Of a stretch of 64,000 nucleotides of DNA, positions 28,803-36,507 are shown one piece after another. The position numbers and the translations under genes are program-made. The notes under the pieces were generated by a model. It worked only from the letters and a program-made list of their open reading frames with translations, was not told the DNA's origin and searched no databases. Source of the stretch: Arthrobacter sp. NicSoilB8 (lineage in GTDB: Bacteria > Actinomycetota > Actinomycetes > Actinomycetales > Micrococcaceae); the NCBI RefSeq assembly GCF_019977355.1, contig NZ_AP024655.1:3348001-3412000 (forward strand), written 5' to 3'. The first letter of the stretch is position 1. Each line of letters starts with the position of its first letter.

Positions 28803-29277
28803 GACCGCGCACCTCCAGGAGCGCCCGGGGACCGATGAAGCCGATGACCGGCAACGGTGCGCGGACTGTCACCTCCAGTGTGCGGATGCCCTGGTACGTC
28901 GATTCGCTGGTGGTTACGTCCCCGGCGAACTCGGCGTTGAGGGCTGCTGTGATCAGCTGGACCGTCCGGTCCCTGGCATCCCCGGAGCCGCGGTCCGCCA
29001 GCGTGCCGTACCTGGCGCCCGAGGCGGCGGCGTCGATCAGGGTGTTTCGGACGTGAAGGACCAAAGTGAGCTGGACGATCGCGAGGAAGAACAGCGTCAG
29101 CAAGGAGCCGATCAGCACGAAGTCAACTACGGCTGAACCGTGTTCAAGGTCGTGACCGCGCCCCGGGTCCTTGCCGTGCCGGCCGCTCGCCTCGCGGGGG
29201 CTGTGGTTGCGCATACGGCCACTGCGGGCACGTGTCACCGGGAACGGCCGGATGGGGTGGCCGTCCTGGACCGCCAC
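28783..29277 (-). CDS. TadE-like pseudopilin (first copy)
   Basis: Up to 164 residues if started at the GTG four bases after the upstream stop; an ATG at 29214 (MRNHSPREASGRHG) would give 143. Neither has a clear ribosome site, so coupling to the upstream gene may decide. The pilin-like helix reads GSAVVDFVLIGSLLTLFFLA, with Asp rather than Glu at the +5 position, followed by QLTLVLHVRNTLIDAAASGA, the TadE signature. It belongs to the tad operon. Confidence 0.82.
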   Translation of the reverse strand: MAVQDGHPIRPFPVTRARSGRMRNHSPREASGRHGKDPGRGHDLEHGSAVVDFVLIGSLLTLFFLAIVQLTLVLHVRNTLIDAAASGARYGTLADRGSGDARDRTVQLITAALNAEFAGDVTTSESTYQGIRTLEVTVRAPLPVIGFIGPRALLEVRGHAAIQP

Positions 29278-29280
29278 CGG

Positions 29281-29532
29281 CTACTGTCCGACCTTGTCCA
29301 TGGCCTGGTTGAAGAGCCCCTCCAGCGCCGGACCGGCGAGGGCCAGGAGGGCGGCCACGAGGACTGCTGACATGAGAGTGATCATCACCCAGCCGGGTAC
29401 GTCCCCCCTCTCGGGATGGTCCGCTCCCCCTGCAGGGTTTTCCCCTGGCCGTGGTCGCGGCGCAGCCGACCACCACGCCAACATGCTCAGCGTGCACGCC
29501 GCCAACACCCGAGTTCCGAAGTTCTTCACCAT
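29281..29532 (-). CDS. Small membrane protein, possible divergent Flp pilin
   Basis: An 83-residue protein with two hydrophobic segments: TRVLAACTLSMLAWWSAA (about 7-24) and WVMITLMSAVLVAALLALAG (about 48-67), joined by a Pro/Gly-rich link. The position between tadC and tadE is where actinobacterial loci place the Flp pilin gene. The second segment follows a Gly (DVPGWVM) as in class III pilins, but the usual Glu at +5 is missing. So it may be a degenerate pilin or an unrelated small membrane protein. ATG with GAGGAC ahead. Confidence 0.65.
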   Translation of the reverse strand: MVKNFGTRVLAACTLSMLAWWSAAPRPRPGENPAGGADHPERGDVPGWVMITLMSAVLVAALLALAGPALEGLFNQAMDKVGQ

Positions 29533-29676
29533 GTCCTCATTCCTGGTTTTCTGGTCCCGCCGGATTCTGGTCTTCCGCTCTGCGTATCCTGTTCCCTCCT
29601 CGTGTGGCTTTTCTTGGGTCCTTTCCTTCGAGCCTGCATATCCCTTACTTGTGCTTCATCGCCATGCCGGCAGTAC

Positions 29677-30618
29677 CTAGAGCCCGAGACTGATTGCGGC
29701 CAGGCCGGGGAAGACGGCGAAGATGACCGTGAGCGGAAGCACGCCGAAGACAAGCGGCACCATCATCCCGATTTCCTTCTTGCCGGCGGACTCCATGAGT
29801 TCCCTCTTGGCTGTGTCCCTGACATCCTGCGCCTGCGCCCGGAGGACGTCGGCGAGGGGCGTTCCGCGCTCCACGGCCACGATCACTCCGTCCACAAAGC
29901 GGACCAGGGGCCCCTGGTCCGTCCTGGACGAGAACTCCCGCAGGGCCTCAACGAGGGGCTTGCCGGCCCGGGTCTCGGCGAGGACGCGGCTGAATTCCTG
30001 AGAGAGCTCCCCCCGGGCACTGCGGCAGACCCGGTCCAGCGCACCGGTGGCACTCTCGCCGGCACTGACCGCCAGGGCCATGAGTTCGGCAATGCTGGGA
30101 AACTCCGCCATCATCCGGGCCTCGCGTTTCTTGATGTGCGCACCCAGCAGATAATCCCGGAGCAGAAACCCGCCAACGGCGCTTGCCAGGACGGCCACCA
30201 CCGCGCCGAACGGGCTGAACCGGCCGGCAGAGCCGGCGAGCGCCACGGCGCCGACCGCGAGGACAAAGCCGCCGGCCGCCCACAACAGCTGCTCAGCCCG
30301 GAAGTCCACCGCCGTCTTGGCACTCCCGGCCCGGGCAAGCCTGCGGTTCAACGCCGTGGCGCCGAGGTTGATGCGGCCCAAGGATCTGACACCGTCGCGG
30401 ATCGCCGGGCGGAGAATCCGCTCCAGCGGCCCAAACGGGGTGAGGTTCCTTGGGGCAGTGCGCAGCAGCCGGGATTCCAGGTTGTGGGTTCTCAACTGTG
30501 GACCGATACGTTCGGTGAAGGTCGTCGGACGCATGAAGGGAAGCCGCGCGAGGAACAGCCAGAGGCCGGCGCCGAGCACCACCCCGCACACCGTGGCGCC
30601 AGCCATCATCCCGGTCAT
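29677..30618 (-). CDS. tadC: Type II secretion F-family protein TadC
   Basis: A 313-residue inner-membrane platform protein. A TM helix opens the protein (GATVCGVVLGAGLWLFL), two lie at about 112-155, the cytoplasmic T2SSF domain has EFPSIAELMALAVSAGESAT and LREFSSRTDQGPLVRFVDGV, and a C-terminal helix ends near 313. It is encoded after tadB with an ATGA overlap. It would form with TadB the heteromeric platform on the CpaF ATPase. Confidence 0.9.
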   Translation of the reverse strand: MTGMMAGATVCGVVLGAGLWLFLARLPFMRPTTFTERIGPQLRTHNLESRLLRTAPRNLTPFGPLERILRPAIRDGVRSLGRINLGATALNRRLARAGSAKTAVDFRAEQLLWAAGGFVLAVGAVALAGSAGRFSPFGAVVAVLASAVGGFLLRDYLLGAHIKKREARMMAEFPSIAELMALAVSAGESATGALDRVCRSARGELSQEFSRVLAETRAGKPLVEALREFSSRTDQGPLVRFVDGVIVAVERGTPLADVLRAQAQDVRDTAKRELMESAGKKEIGMMVPLVFGVLPLTVIFAVFPGLAAISLGL

Positions 30619-31469
30619 CGGAGTACCCGCTGTTCTTCCGGCAGCGCACCGATACGCAGCATGATGGCGTAGGAGGCCAGGGAGACAGCGAGGCCGCCCA
30701 GCAGCACGGCGGCCCCGGCCGGGGTGTTGTAGGCCATCACGGCTTCTGGACGGCTTGCCAGTAACACCAGCACAATCCAGGGCGCCGCCACGGCCAGGCG
30801 TGCGGCGTTGACGGTCCAGGACTGCCTTGCCTCCAGTTCACTCCTGGTCCGGGCGCTCTCCCGCAGGAACTCTGCGAGGGTGCCCAGCAGCCGCCCGAGA
30901 TCCGAGCCGCCCACGTCCCTGGTGAGCCGAAGCGCCTCAACGATCCGGTCCGCCACCGGATCGGCAAGACGCTCTTTGAGGCGGGTGAGCGAGGGATCAA
31001 ACTGGCCTCCCGAACGGTAGTCGGAGCCGAAGTCCACAAACACATGCCGAAGCTCCACAGGGCCCTTCTCGCCAAGCTGGATAAGGGCCTCGGGCAGTGA
31101 CAGGCCGGCCCTGATGGCCGACCGGAGATGATCAACGACATCGGGCCAGAGCTGGCGGAGGACAGCGGTGCGCTTTCTGGCACGCCAGCGGACCATCGCC
31201 ATCGGCAGCCATCCGCCGAACAGGCCAAAGCAACAAGAGATGGGCCATGACGCTGTCGCTGCATAGAAGGCGAGGGTTGTGAACACCCCGACCCCCAGAC
31301 ACGAAGCGAGCAGCCCTGCCGCGCTGACCTTTTCAATGCCTGCCGTCCGCAGCAGGTCTTCAAGCCGGCTGGTCCGGGATTTGCGCCGGGCACTCACGGG
31401 GTGCTCCCACGCGGACCACCAGATCAGCAGGAGTCCGGCCCCGCCCAGCATTCCCAGGAGCGGCGCCAT
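30615..31469 (-). CDS. tadB: Type II secretion F-family protein TadB
   Basis: A 284-residue inner-membrane protein starting MAPLLGMLGGAGLLLIWWSA on an ATG that overlaps the cpaF stop (ATGA); the open frame upstream is a shadow of cpaF. The T2SSF domain shows LWPDVVDHLRSAIRAGLSLP (about 116-135) and LRLTRDVGGSDLGRLLGTLA. Two helices lie at 65-95 and two near the C-terminus (about 225-275). Partner of TadC. Confidence 0.9.
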   Translation of the reverse strand: MAPLLGMLGGAGLLLIWWSAWEHPVSARRKSRTSRLEDLLRTAGIEKVSAAGLLASCLGVGVFTTLAFYAATASWPISCCFGLFGGWLPMAMVRWRARKRTAVLRQLWPDVVDHLRSAIRAGLSLPEALIQLGEKGPVELRHVFVDFGSDYRSGGQFDPSLTRLKERLADPVADRIVEALRLTRDVGGSDLGRLLGTLAEFLRESARTRSELEARQSWTVNAARLAVAAPWIVLVLLASRPEAVMAYNTPAGAAVLLGGLAVSLASYAIMLRIGALPEEQRVLR

Positions 31470-32692
31470 CAGCGCTGCTCCAGCAACGCCGCGACGTCGA
31501 ACCCGGAGCGGGCGAACTTTTCCGCGGCGGGCATGGAGTTGGCCTTGGGCTGAAGCTGCCCGTCCGCCATCGCGAAGACCATGGAGGATTCGATGATGCC
31601 GTTTTCCACCCGGCGCCCCAATGACAGGATCTCCGTGACTTGCCGGCGCCCGTTGGCGTGCCTGCTGCAATGGACCACCAGATCAATGCAGGACGCCACA
31701 GTCGGAACTACGAAGGCGCTGGAAATGTTGTCGCCGGCCAGCAACGGCAGCGTGCAGATCTTCGTCACTGCGTCGTGGGCAGAGTTCGCATGGACGGTGC
31801 ACATTCCGGGAAGGCCGGAATTCAGAGCGATGAGCATATCCAGGCTCTCGGCCTCCCTGACCTCCCCGACCACCAGCCGGTCCGGGCGCATGCGCAGGGC
31901 CTCCTTGACGAGCCGCCGCAGCGGAATCTCCCCCTGCCCTTCCAGGTTCGGCTGCCGGCACTGGAGCCCCACGACGTCGCGGAGCGGAAACTGCAGCTCG
32001 AAGATCTCCTCCACCGTGATGACGCGCTCGCGGGTGCCGATGCTCGCGGCGAGGCAGTTGAGCATGGTGGTTTTGCCGGCCTGGGTGGCACCCGAGACCA
32101 GGATGTTGAGGCCGCTCGCGACGGCCGCACCGAGAAACCTGGCCGCCTGCGGGGTCAGCGTTCCCAGCTCCACCAGATGTTCCAGCCGGCTGGCCTTGAC
32201 CACGAACTTGCGGATATTGATGGCCCAGTGACGCCGGGTGACATCGGGGATCACCACGTGGAGGCGCGAGCCGTCCGGGAGCGCGGCATCCACGAACGGG
32301 GAGGACATGTCCAGCCGCCGTCCCGAGCTCTTCAGCATCCGTTCCACGAGGTCCCGGACCTGCTGGTCCGTCAGCGACACGGAGGTAAGTTCCGATTCGC
32401 CGTTGCGCGCCACATAGATCTCATTCGGTGCATTGAGCCAGATCTCCTCGATGCCCGGATCGTCCAGGAGCGGCTGGAGCGCGCCAAAGCCCGCCACTGC
32501 GTCGAAGACGAACCTCCGGGCCGACTCCAACGGGCCCAGTGGAGGCAGCGGCGCGAGAAGGGCCCGCTCGTCGTAGTCGCTGACCGCGGCTTCGACCAGG
32601 CGCCGGACTTCCCCGGACTGCCGCAGGGGGTCCAGGCCGCGCCGGCGGATCAGCTCGCGGACCTCGTCCTCGACAATGCGCACAGCCTCCAC
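31469..32692 (-). CDS. cpaF: CpaF/TadA-family secretion ATPase
   Basis: A 407-residue hexameric ATPase that powers Flp pilus assembly or a related secretion system. Walker A is GATQAGKTTML (about 200), the Asp box region EEIFELQFPLRDVVGLQ (about 225), and Walker B RLVVGEVREAESLDML (about 268). The N-terminal domain (VRELIRRRGLDPLRQSGEVR) precedes it. It starts at GTG; further GTG codons follow, so the start is not certain. It leads the tad operon; no tadZ or cpaB gene is seen upstream, where a 466-base gap with repeats lies instead. Confidence 0.93.
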   Translation of the reverse strand: MEAVRIVEDEVRELIRRRGLDPLRQSGEVRRLVEAAVSDYDERALLAPLPPLGPLESARRFVFDAVAGFGALQPLLDDPGIEEIWLNAPNEIYVARNGESELTSVSLTDQQVRDLVERMLKSSGRRLDMSSPFVDAALPDGSRLHVVIPDVTRRHWAINIRKFVVKASRLEHLVELGTLTPQAARFLGAAVASGLNILVSGATQAGKTTMLNCLAASIGTRERVITVEEIFELQFPLRDVVGLQCRQPNLEGQGEIPLRRLVKEALRMRPDRLVVGEVREAESLDMLIALNSGLPGMCTVHANSAHDAVTKICTLPLLAGDNISSAFVVPTVASCIDLVVHCSRHANGRRQVTEILSLGRRVENGIIESSMVFAMADGQLQPKANSMPAAEKFARSGFDVAALLEQR

Positions 32693-33158
32693 GTGGCCCC
32701 CAAATGACTGCCGCCCCGTGCCGGGGCGATGAAAGTGGCTTAAACCTAGGCGGGCCTGACCGGCCGGACAAGAGGTGCGGCGCTCTTATGTGGATAACAG
32801 TCCTCATCACGGCACAACATCTTTCCCAGCGGCCACAACAGGACCACTGGCCTCACGCATCCGCCGCGTTTAGGCCTCCCACCGCGCCCCGCGCTATTGA
32901 ACAGCACATTTGAACCGCACTTGTTGACCTGCACTTTCCAACTGCACATTTGAACCGCAGATTTGACCTGCACATTTGAACCGCACTTTTGAACGGCACT
33001 TTTGAACGGCGAGCCGCATGGCCCTACGATCGACGGGGGACAGACGGGCCCCGGCGTCCCGACGCGGTGTTCTGCATTAATCTCAGCCGGCAGCATTCCG
33101 CCAGGGCGCTTCCAGGGCGCAGGACGCGTCTCCCATCGTGAAACGGTGCACTGAAACC
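32693..33158. other. Gene-free divergent region between cpaF and the DUF2142 gene
   Basis: About 466 bases hold the promoters of the tad operon and of the polysaccharide region. The middle is filled by a nine-unit 13-bp repeat array (separate entry). Open frames here on the minus strand are products of the repeat and have no ribosome sites. Confidence 0.6.
32896..33012. repeat. Nine-unit 13-bp tandem repeat array
   Basis: Nine consecutive 13-base units with the consensus ATTTGAACCGCAC begin at 32896, 32909, 32922, 32935, 32948, 32961, 32974, 32987 and 33000. The register is exact over 117 bases. Units 3, 4 and 6 are the most diverged. Thirteen is not a multiple of three and no gene spans the array. 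It is clearly more AT-rich than its surroundings. Confidence 0.93.
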
Positions 33159-34763
33159 ATGAGTCTTCCCTTGCGCAGAGCGCCGCGGCCTCGCCGGACT
33201 GAGCCCTCACAAAGGATGCCGGCGCACACGGACCCAGCGCGGACGAGGATCCCCGCACCTGTCCTGCGCTTCGGCGCGATCTTCCTGCTCCTGTCCCTGC
33301 TCAGCACCTTGTGGAGCCTCGCCTCTCCCCTGATGTCGATCCCGGACGAACCGGCCCACACCATCAAGGCCGCCGCCGTGGCCCGGGGCCAGTTCCTCGG
33401 CACATCCGGCCAGACCCAGGGCGAACAGCTGCAGGTCGTGGTGCCCAAGTACATCGCCGACACCCAAAAACTGACCTGTTTTGCCTTCAAGGTGGTCGTG
33501 ACAGCGGACTGCTCGCCCGGCCTGAATTCCGCAGACCGGCAGCCGACGACGACCGGCACGTCCGCCGGCAACTACAACCCCCTGTACTACCTGGTAACGG
33601 GCCTGCCCTCCCGGGTCCTGAGCGGCGAGCCGGCCATCTACGCCATGCGGATCCTCAGCGGACTGGTCTGCTCGCTGTTCCTGGCCGCCACGCTGTTCGC
33701 AACCACACAGTTCGCCAACCGACGCTGGCCCGTCGTGGCGGCCGGGATCGCCGTCACTCCCATGGTTCTCTATCTCTGCGGGGCGATAAACCCGAATGCC
33801 CTGGAGATCGTCACCACGTCCGCGGTGTTCGTCAACCTCTGCCTCGTCCTGGACAATGTGCGGGACCTGTCCCGGTTCCGGTTCAACATTGTTGTCGTGG
33901 GGGTCTCCGCCGCCGTCCTGGCCAACACCAGGGCGTTGTCACTGCTGTGGCTTGCGCTGGCGGTTACTGCCGCCCTGCTCATGTTCCCGCCACGGGATCT
34001 GCTGCTGCTCGTGAAGAACAAACTGGTCCTCGCCATGACGGCAGTGATCGCCATCGCGGCTGTGTGCGGCCTGCTGTGGCTCAAGTCCGCCAACACCCTC
34101 GCCAGCCTGCTGGGAACACCCGGCACCGTCACTCCCGAGCAGGCCTTCGGCACCATGGTCGAAAGGACGTTCGACATCGCGGCTTCCTACGTCGCCCAGC
34201 TCGGATGGCTGGACACCAACGGCCCCACCGGCGTCTTCTTTTGGTGGTCCTGCCTCACCGGAGCGCTCATGGTCGCCGCGGTATCCATCAAGCAATGGCG
34301 CCCCAGGCTGGGATTCATCGTGCTGTTCGCCGCATCGATCATCATCCCGCCCGTCCTTCAGGCGCAGGTGGTCTCGGAGCTTGGCTACATCTGGCAGGGC
34401 AGGTATCTTCTGCCGGTGGTGGTCCCGATGCTGCTGGCCGCGGGACTTGCCCTCCGCGTCCTTCCGTTTCCGGAATCGCTTTTCGCCAAGAGAATATCCA
34501 TGTGGATGATCGGGCTCACCGCGGCCGCGCACACGGCGGTGTTTGCCAATGCCCTGCGCAGGTACGGCGTCGGAATTTCCACGGAGGCCAACTGGGCGGA
34601 CATGTTCGGTGCGACCAAGTGGGAGCCCCCGCTGGGCTGGCTGCCGCTGACCCTGGCCTATCTGGGGGTGACTGCAGTGGCGGGTGTGCTGCTCTACCGC
34701 CAACTGTCCCCCGGCCGGGCACGATCCGCGGAGCCCGTGGAGGCCGAGCGCAGCCTCAGCTAG
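33159..34763 (+). CDS. DUF2142 polytopic membrane protein (GT-C-like), copy 1
   Basis: About 534 residues from the ATG at 33159; a GTG seven codons earlier is also possible and neither has a good ribosome site. Twelve or so hydrophobic segments follow a basic 40-residue N-terminus. After TM1 comes SIPDEPAHTIKAAAVARGQF (about 60), an acidic loop like the metal/acceptor loop of GT-C glycosyltransferases. Other blocks are NPLYYLVTGLPS, AINPNALEI, ANTRALSLLWL and GYIWQGRYLLP. The same blocks recur in copy 2 (36504-38174), so the two are paralogues. Probably transfers lipid-linked sugars on the outer face of the membrane; substrate unknown. Confidence 0.85.
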   Translation: MSLPLRRAPRPRRTEPSQRMPAHTDPARTRIPAPVLRFGAIFLLLSLLSTLWSLASPLMSIPDEPAHTIKAAAVARGQFLGTSGQTQGEQLQVVVPKYIADTQKLTCFAFKVVVTADCSPGLNSADRQPTTTGTSAGNYNPLYYLVTGLPSRVLSGEPAIYAMRILSGLVCSLFLAATLFATTQFANRRWPVVAAGIAVTPMVLYLCGAINPNALEIVTTSAVFVNLCLVLDNVRDLSRFRFNIVVVGVSAAVLANTRALSLLWLALAVTAALLMFPPRDLLLLVKNKLVLAMTAVIAIAAVCGLLWLKSANTLASLLGTPGTVTPEQAFGTMVERTFDIAASYVAQLGWLDTNGPTGVFFWWSCLTGALMVAAVSIKQWRPRLGFIVLFAASIIIPPVLQAQVVSELGYIWQGRYLLPVVVPMLLAAGLALRVLPFPESLFAKRISMWMIGLTAAAHTAVFANALRRYGVGISTEANWADMFGATKWEPPLGWLPLTLAYLGVTAVAGVLLYRQLSPGRARSAEPVEAERSLS

Positions 34764-35236
34764 TCGCGATGGTGGGAGCCGCCGGCAGGAGCCGCGGAGG
34801 CATCCAGGTCCACGGTATCGCCGTCGTGGGCCGGCGCGGCCTTGAAGATCCAGTGCTTGTAGAGCAGGAAGTTCCAGACGGTCGTGGCAATGGTCGCAAT
34901 CACCTTGCCGAGCGCATAGGACTGGCCGGCACCTGCGAAGAGATTAACGATCAGGTCTGTGGCCACGACGTTGAACGCCACGAGGGCGCCGTATTTGAGG
35001 AAACTGACGTGTGCCCGGGCGCCGGACTGGAAGGTGAAGTTCTTCTGGACGAAGAAGTTGAAGACCAGGCTGGCCAGGAAGGCGATAGGGGTGGCGATCC
35101 ACAGATCGACATTGCCCACCTCATGGAGGAGGGCGAGGAGTCCGAGATCGATGGCGAAGGAAAGCCCTCCCACGACGAGGAACTTGACCAGGAAACCTTC
35201 ACGCACAACGGTCCTCATGCGGTGAGCCAGGCTCAC
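34760..35236 (-). CDS. GtrA-family membrane protein
   Basis: A 158-residue four-helix protein (GtrA/DPMS3 family). The start chosen is GTG at 35236 (VSLAHRMRTVVREGFLVKFL), with GGGGATG ahead; ATG at 35218 is the alternative. Helices lie at about 17-40, 47-70, 88-108 and 117-137; FLASLVFNFFVQKNFTF and IATTVWNFLLYKHWIFK are the family signatures. GtrA proteins help move or modify polyprenyl-phosphate-linked sugars. Its stop codon shares the CTAG tetranucleotide with the converging DUF2142 gene. Confidence 0.9.
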   Translation of the reverse strand: MSLAHRMRTVVREGFLVKFLVVGGLSFAIDLGLLALLHEVGNVDLWIATPIAFLASLVFNFFVQKNFTFQSGARAHVSFLKYGALVAFNVVATDLIVNLFAGAGQSYALGKVIATIATTVWNFLLYKHWIFKAAPAHDGDTVDLDASAAPAGGSHHRD

Positions 35237-35445
35237 GGTTTCATCCCCATTGTTCGAACATACCGCCTGGAATCGTTGACGAGTCCGGGCACTTCGTTCA
35301 GCGTGGACATCCGTCAAGTCTAGACCAGCCCGGCCCGCCCCGCGGAGTGCCCGGGGGCGTGATCTGAAACCCCTCGACACAGCGGGACCGGCTAGGGTAA
35401 TAGGGAACGGTTTCGGAGGTACTCCGGAACAGGAAGGGATTTTCT

Positions 35446-36507
35446 TTGCGCAATCGGTCCACGGGCGGTGCTCTCGCCTGCATTCTGCTGTTTGGAATCG
35501 GAGTGACCGGATGCTCCGGAGGGGCACCGGTCAGCGAGGTCCGGGGATCACTGACGGCGATCGGCACGCCCGTGCAAAAGGACCCGATCGGGGCCTGGAG
35601 CAACGCCTGGAGCAAGGAACTGACCGCGACGTCGCTGAATTACTCCCCGGACGGCTCGAACGTCGGGCTGACGGCCCTGGCAACACGCCAAGCCTACTTC
35701 GCGGCGCTCGATGGGCCCCTTACCCCGGAACAGCAAAACCAGACCAAGGACGTGTGCGGTCCGGCGGGGGCATTTTCCGTCCCGGTCTCCGTAACATCCA
35801 TCGGGGTAGCCCTCAACAATCCGAGCCTTCGGAACGTCAAGCTGACCCGCGAAGTCCTGGCCGGGATCTTCTCCGGCTCCATCACCCGTTGGGACGCGCC
35901 TGAAGTCGCGGACATCAATCCGGGGACCCCCCTCCCCTCTGACGACATCGCGCCGATCGTGGCCACGGAACCCAGCGTGGAAACGGAAGCGGCCACTAAG
36001 TATCTCAGCGCCGACCCCGCGTGGACCTCCGGAGTGTCCTCCACCTGGCCGAAGACCGACAACGCCGTCACGGTCAAGAAACACTCCGACCTTGCCGACA
36101 AGGTCGACAAGACCCCCGGCGGCATCGCCTTCATGGACCTCGGCTCGATCGGCAGCCGATTTGAAACCGCGTTGCTCTCCTTCGGCGGAGGCTACGTCCG
36201 CATGTCCAAAGACTCGGCCGCGGTGGCCGCCCAGGAGGGCAGCACCCGGACGCTGCCCACCGGCGTGGAATTCACCCTGCCGGAGACCAGCGAGCAAGGC
36301 TACGCCCTCGGCGTCGTCGGCTACCAGGCCTTCTGCAGCCAGTACCCCAACCATCAGCTGAGCACGCTCGTGAAGTCGTGGGGCGAATTCATCCTCAGCT
36401 CCGACGGCCAGGTGTCCTCAACGTACTTCGCCAATGTCGCCTCGCCCAGCGAAGAGTCCATCCGGGAATCCAGGAAACTGATTGACACGATCGGGGACGC
36501 CCAGTGA
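35446..36507 (+). CDS. PstS-like substrate-binding lipoprotein
   Basis: A 353-residue protein starting at TTG behind GGAAGGG. The lipobox VTGCSGG (Cys about 23) marks it as a lipoprotein. The body has the plan of the phosphate-binding PstS family: LNYSPDGSNVGLTALATRQ (about 64), VKLTREVLAGIFSGSITRWD (about 129), then LPSDDIAPIVATEPSVETEA and TPGGIAFMDLGSIGS. The usual Thr/Ser-Gly-Ser phosphate loops are altered (SVETEA in place of GTSF). No pst permease or ATPase genes are near. Its stop overlaps the GTG of the second DUF2142 gene, so it is made together with that membrane protein. The ligand is unknown. Confidence 0.85.
   Translation: MRNRSTGGALACILLFGIGVTGCSGGAPVSEVRGSLTAIGTPVQKDPIGAWSNAWSKELTATSLNYSPDGSNVGLTALATRQAYFAALDGPLTPEQQNQTKDVCGPAGAFSVPVSVTSIGVALNNPSLRNVKLTREVLAGIFSGSITRWDAPEVADINPGTPLPSDDIAPIVATEPSVETEAATKYLSADPAWTSGVSSTWPKTDNAVTVKKHSDLADKVDKTPGGIAFMDLGSIGSRFETALLSFGGGYVRMSKDSAAVAAQEGSTRTLPTGVEFTLPETSEQGYALGVVGYQAFCSQYPNHQLSTLVKSWGEFILSSDGQVSSTYFANVASPSEESIRESRKLIDTIGDAQ

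Noticed and set aside
32890..33015. The 13-bp array as a CRISPR
   Set aside because: Units are contiguous without spacers and far too short; no cas genes are present.
32746..33258. Minus-strand frame reading through the 13-bp repeats
   Set aside because: The 13-bp period is not a multiple of three, so the frame is an accident of the repeat; no ribosome site.
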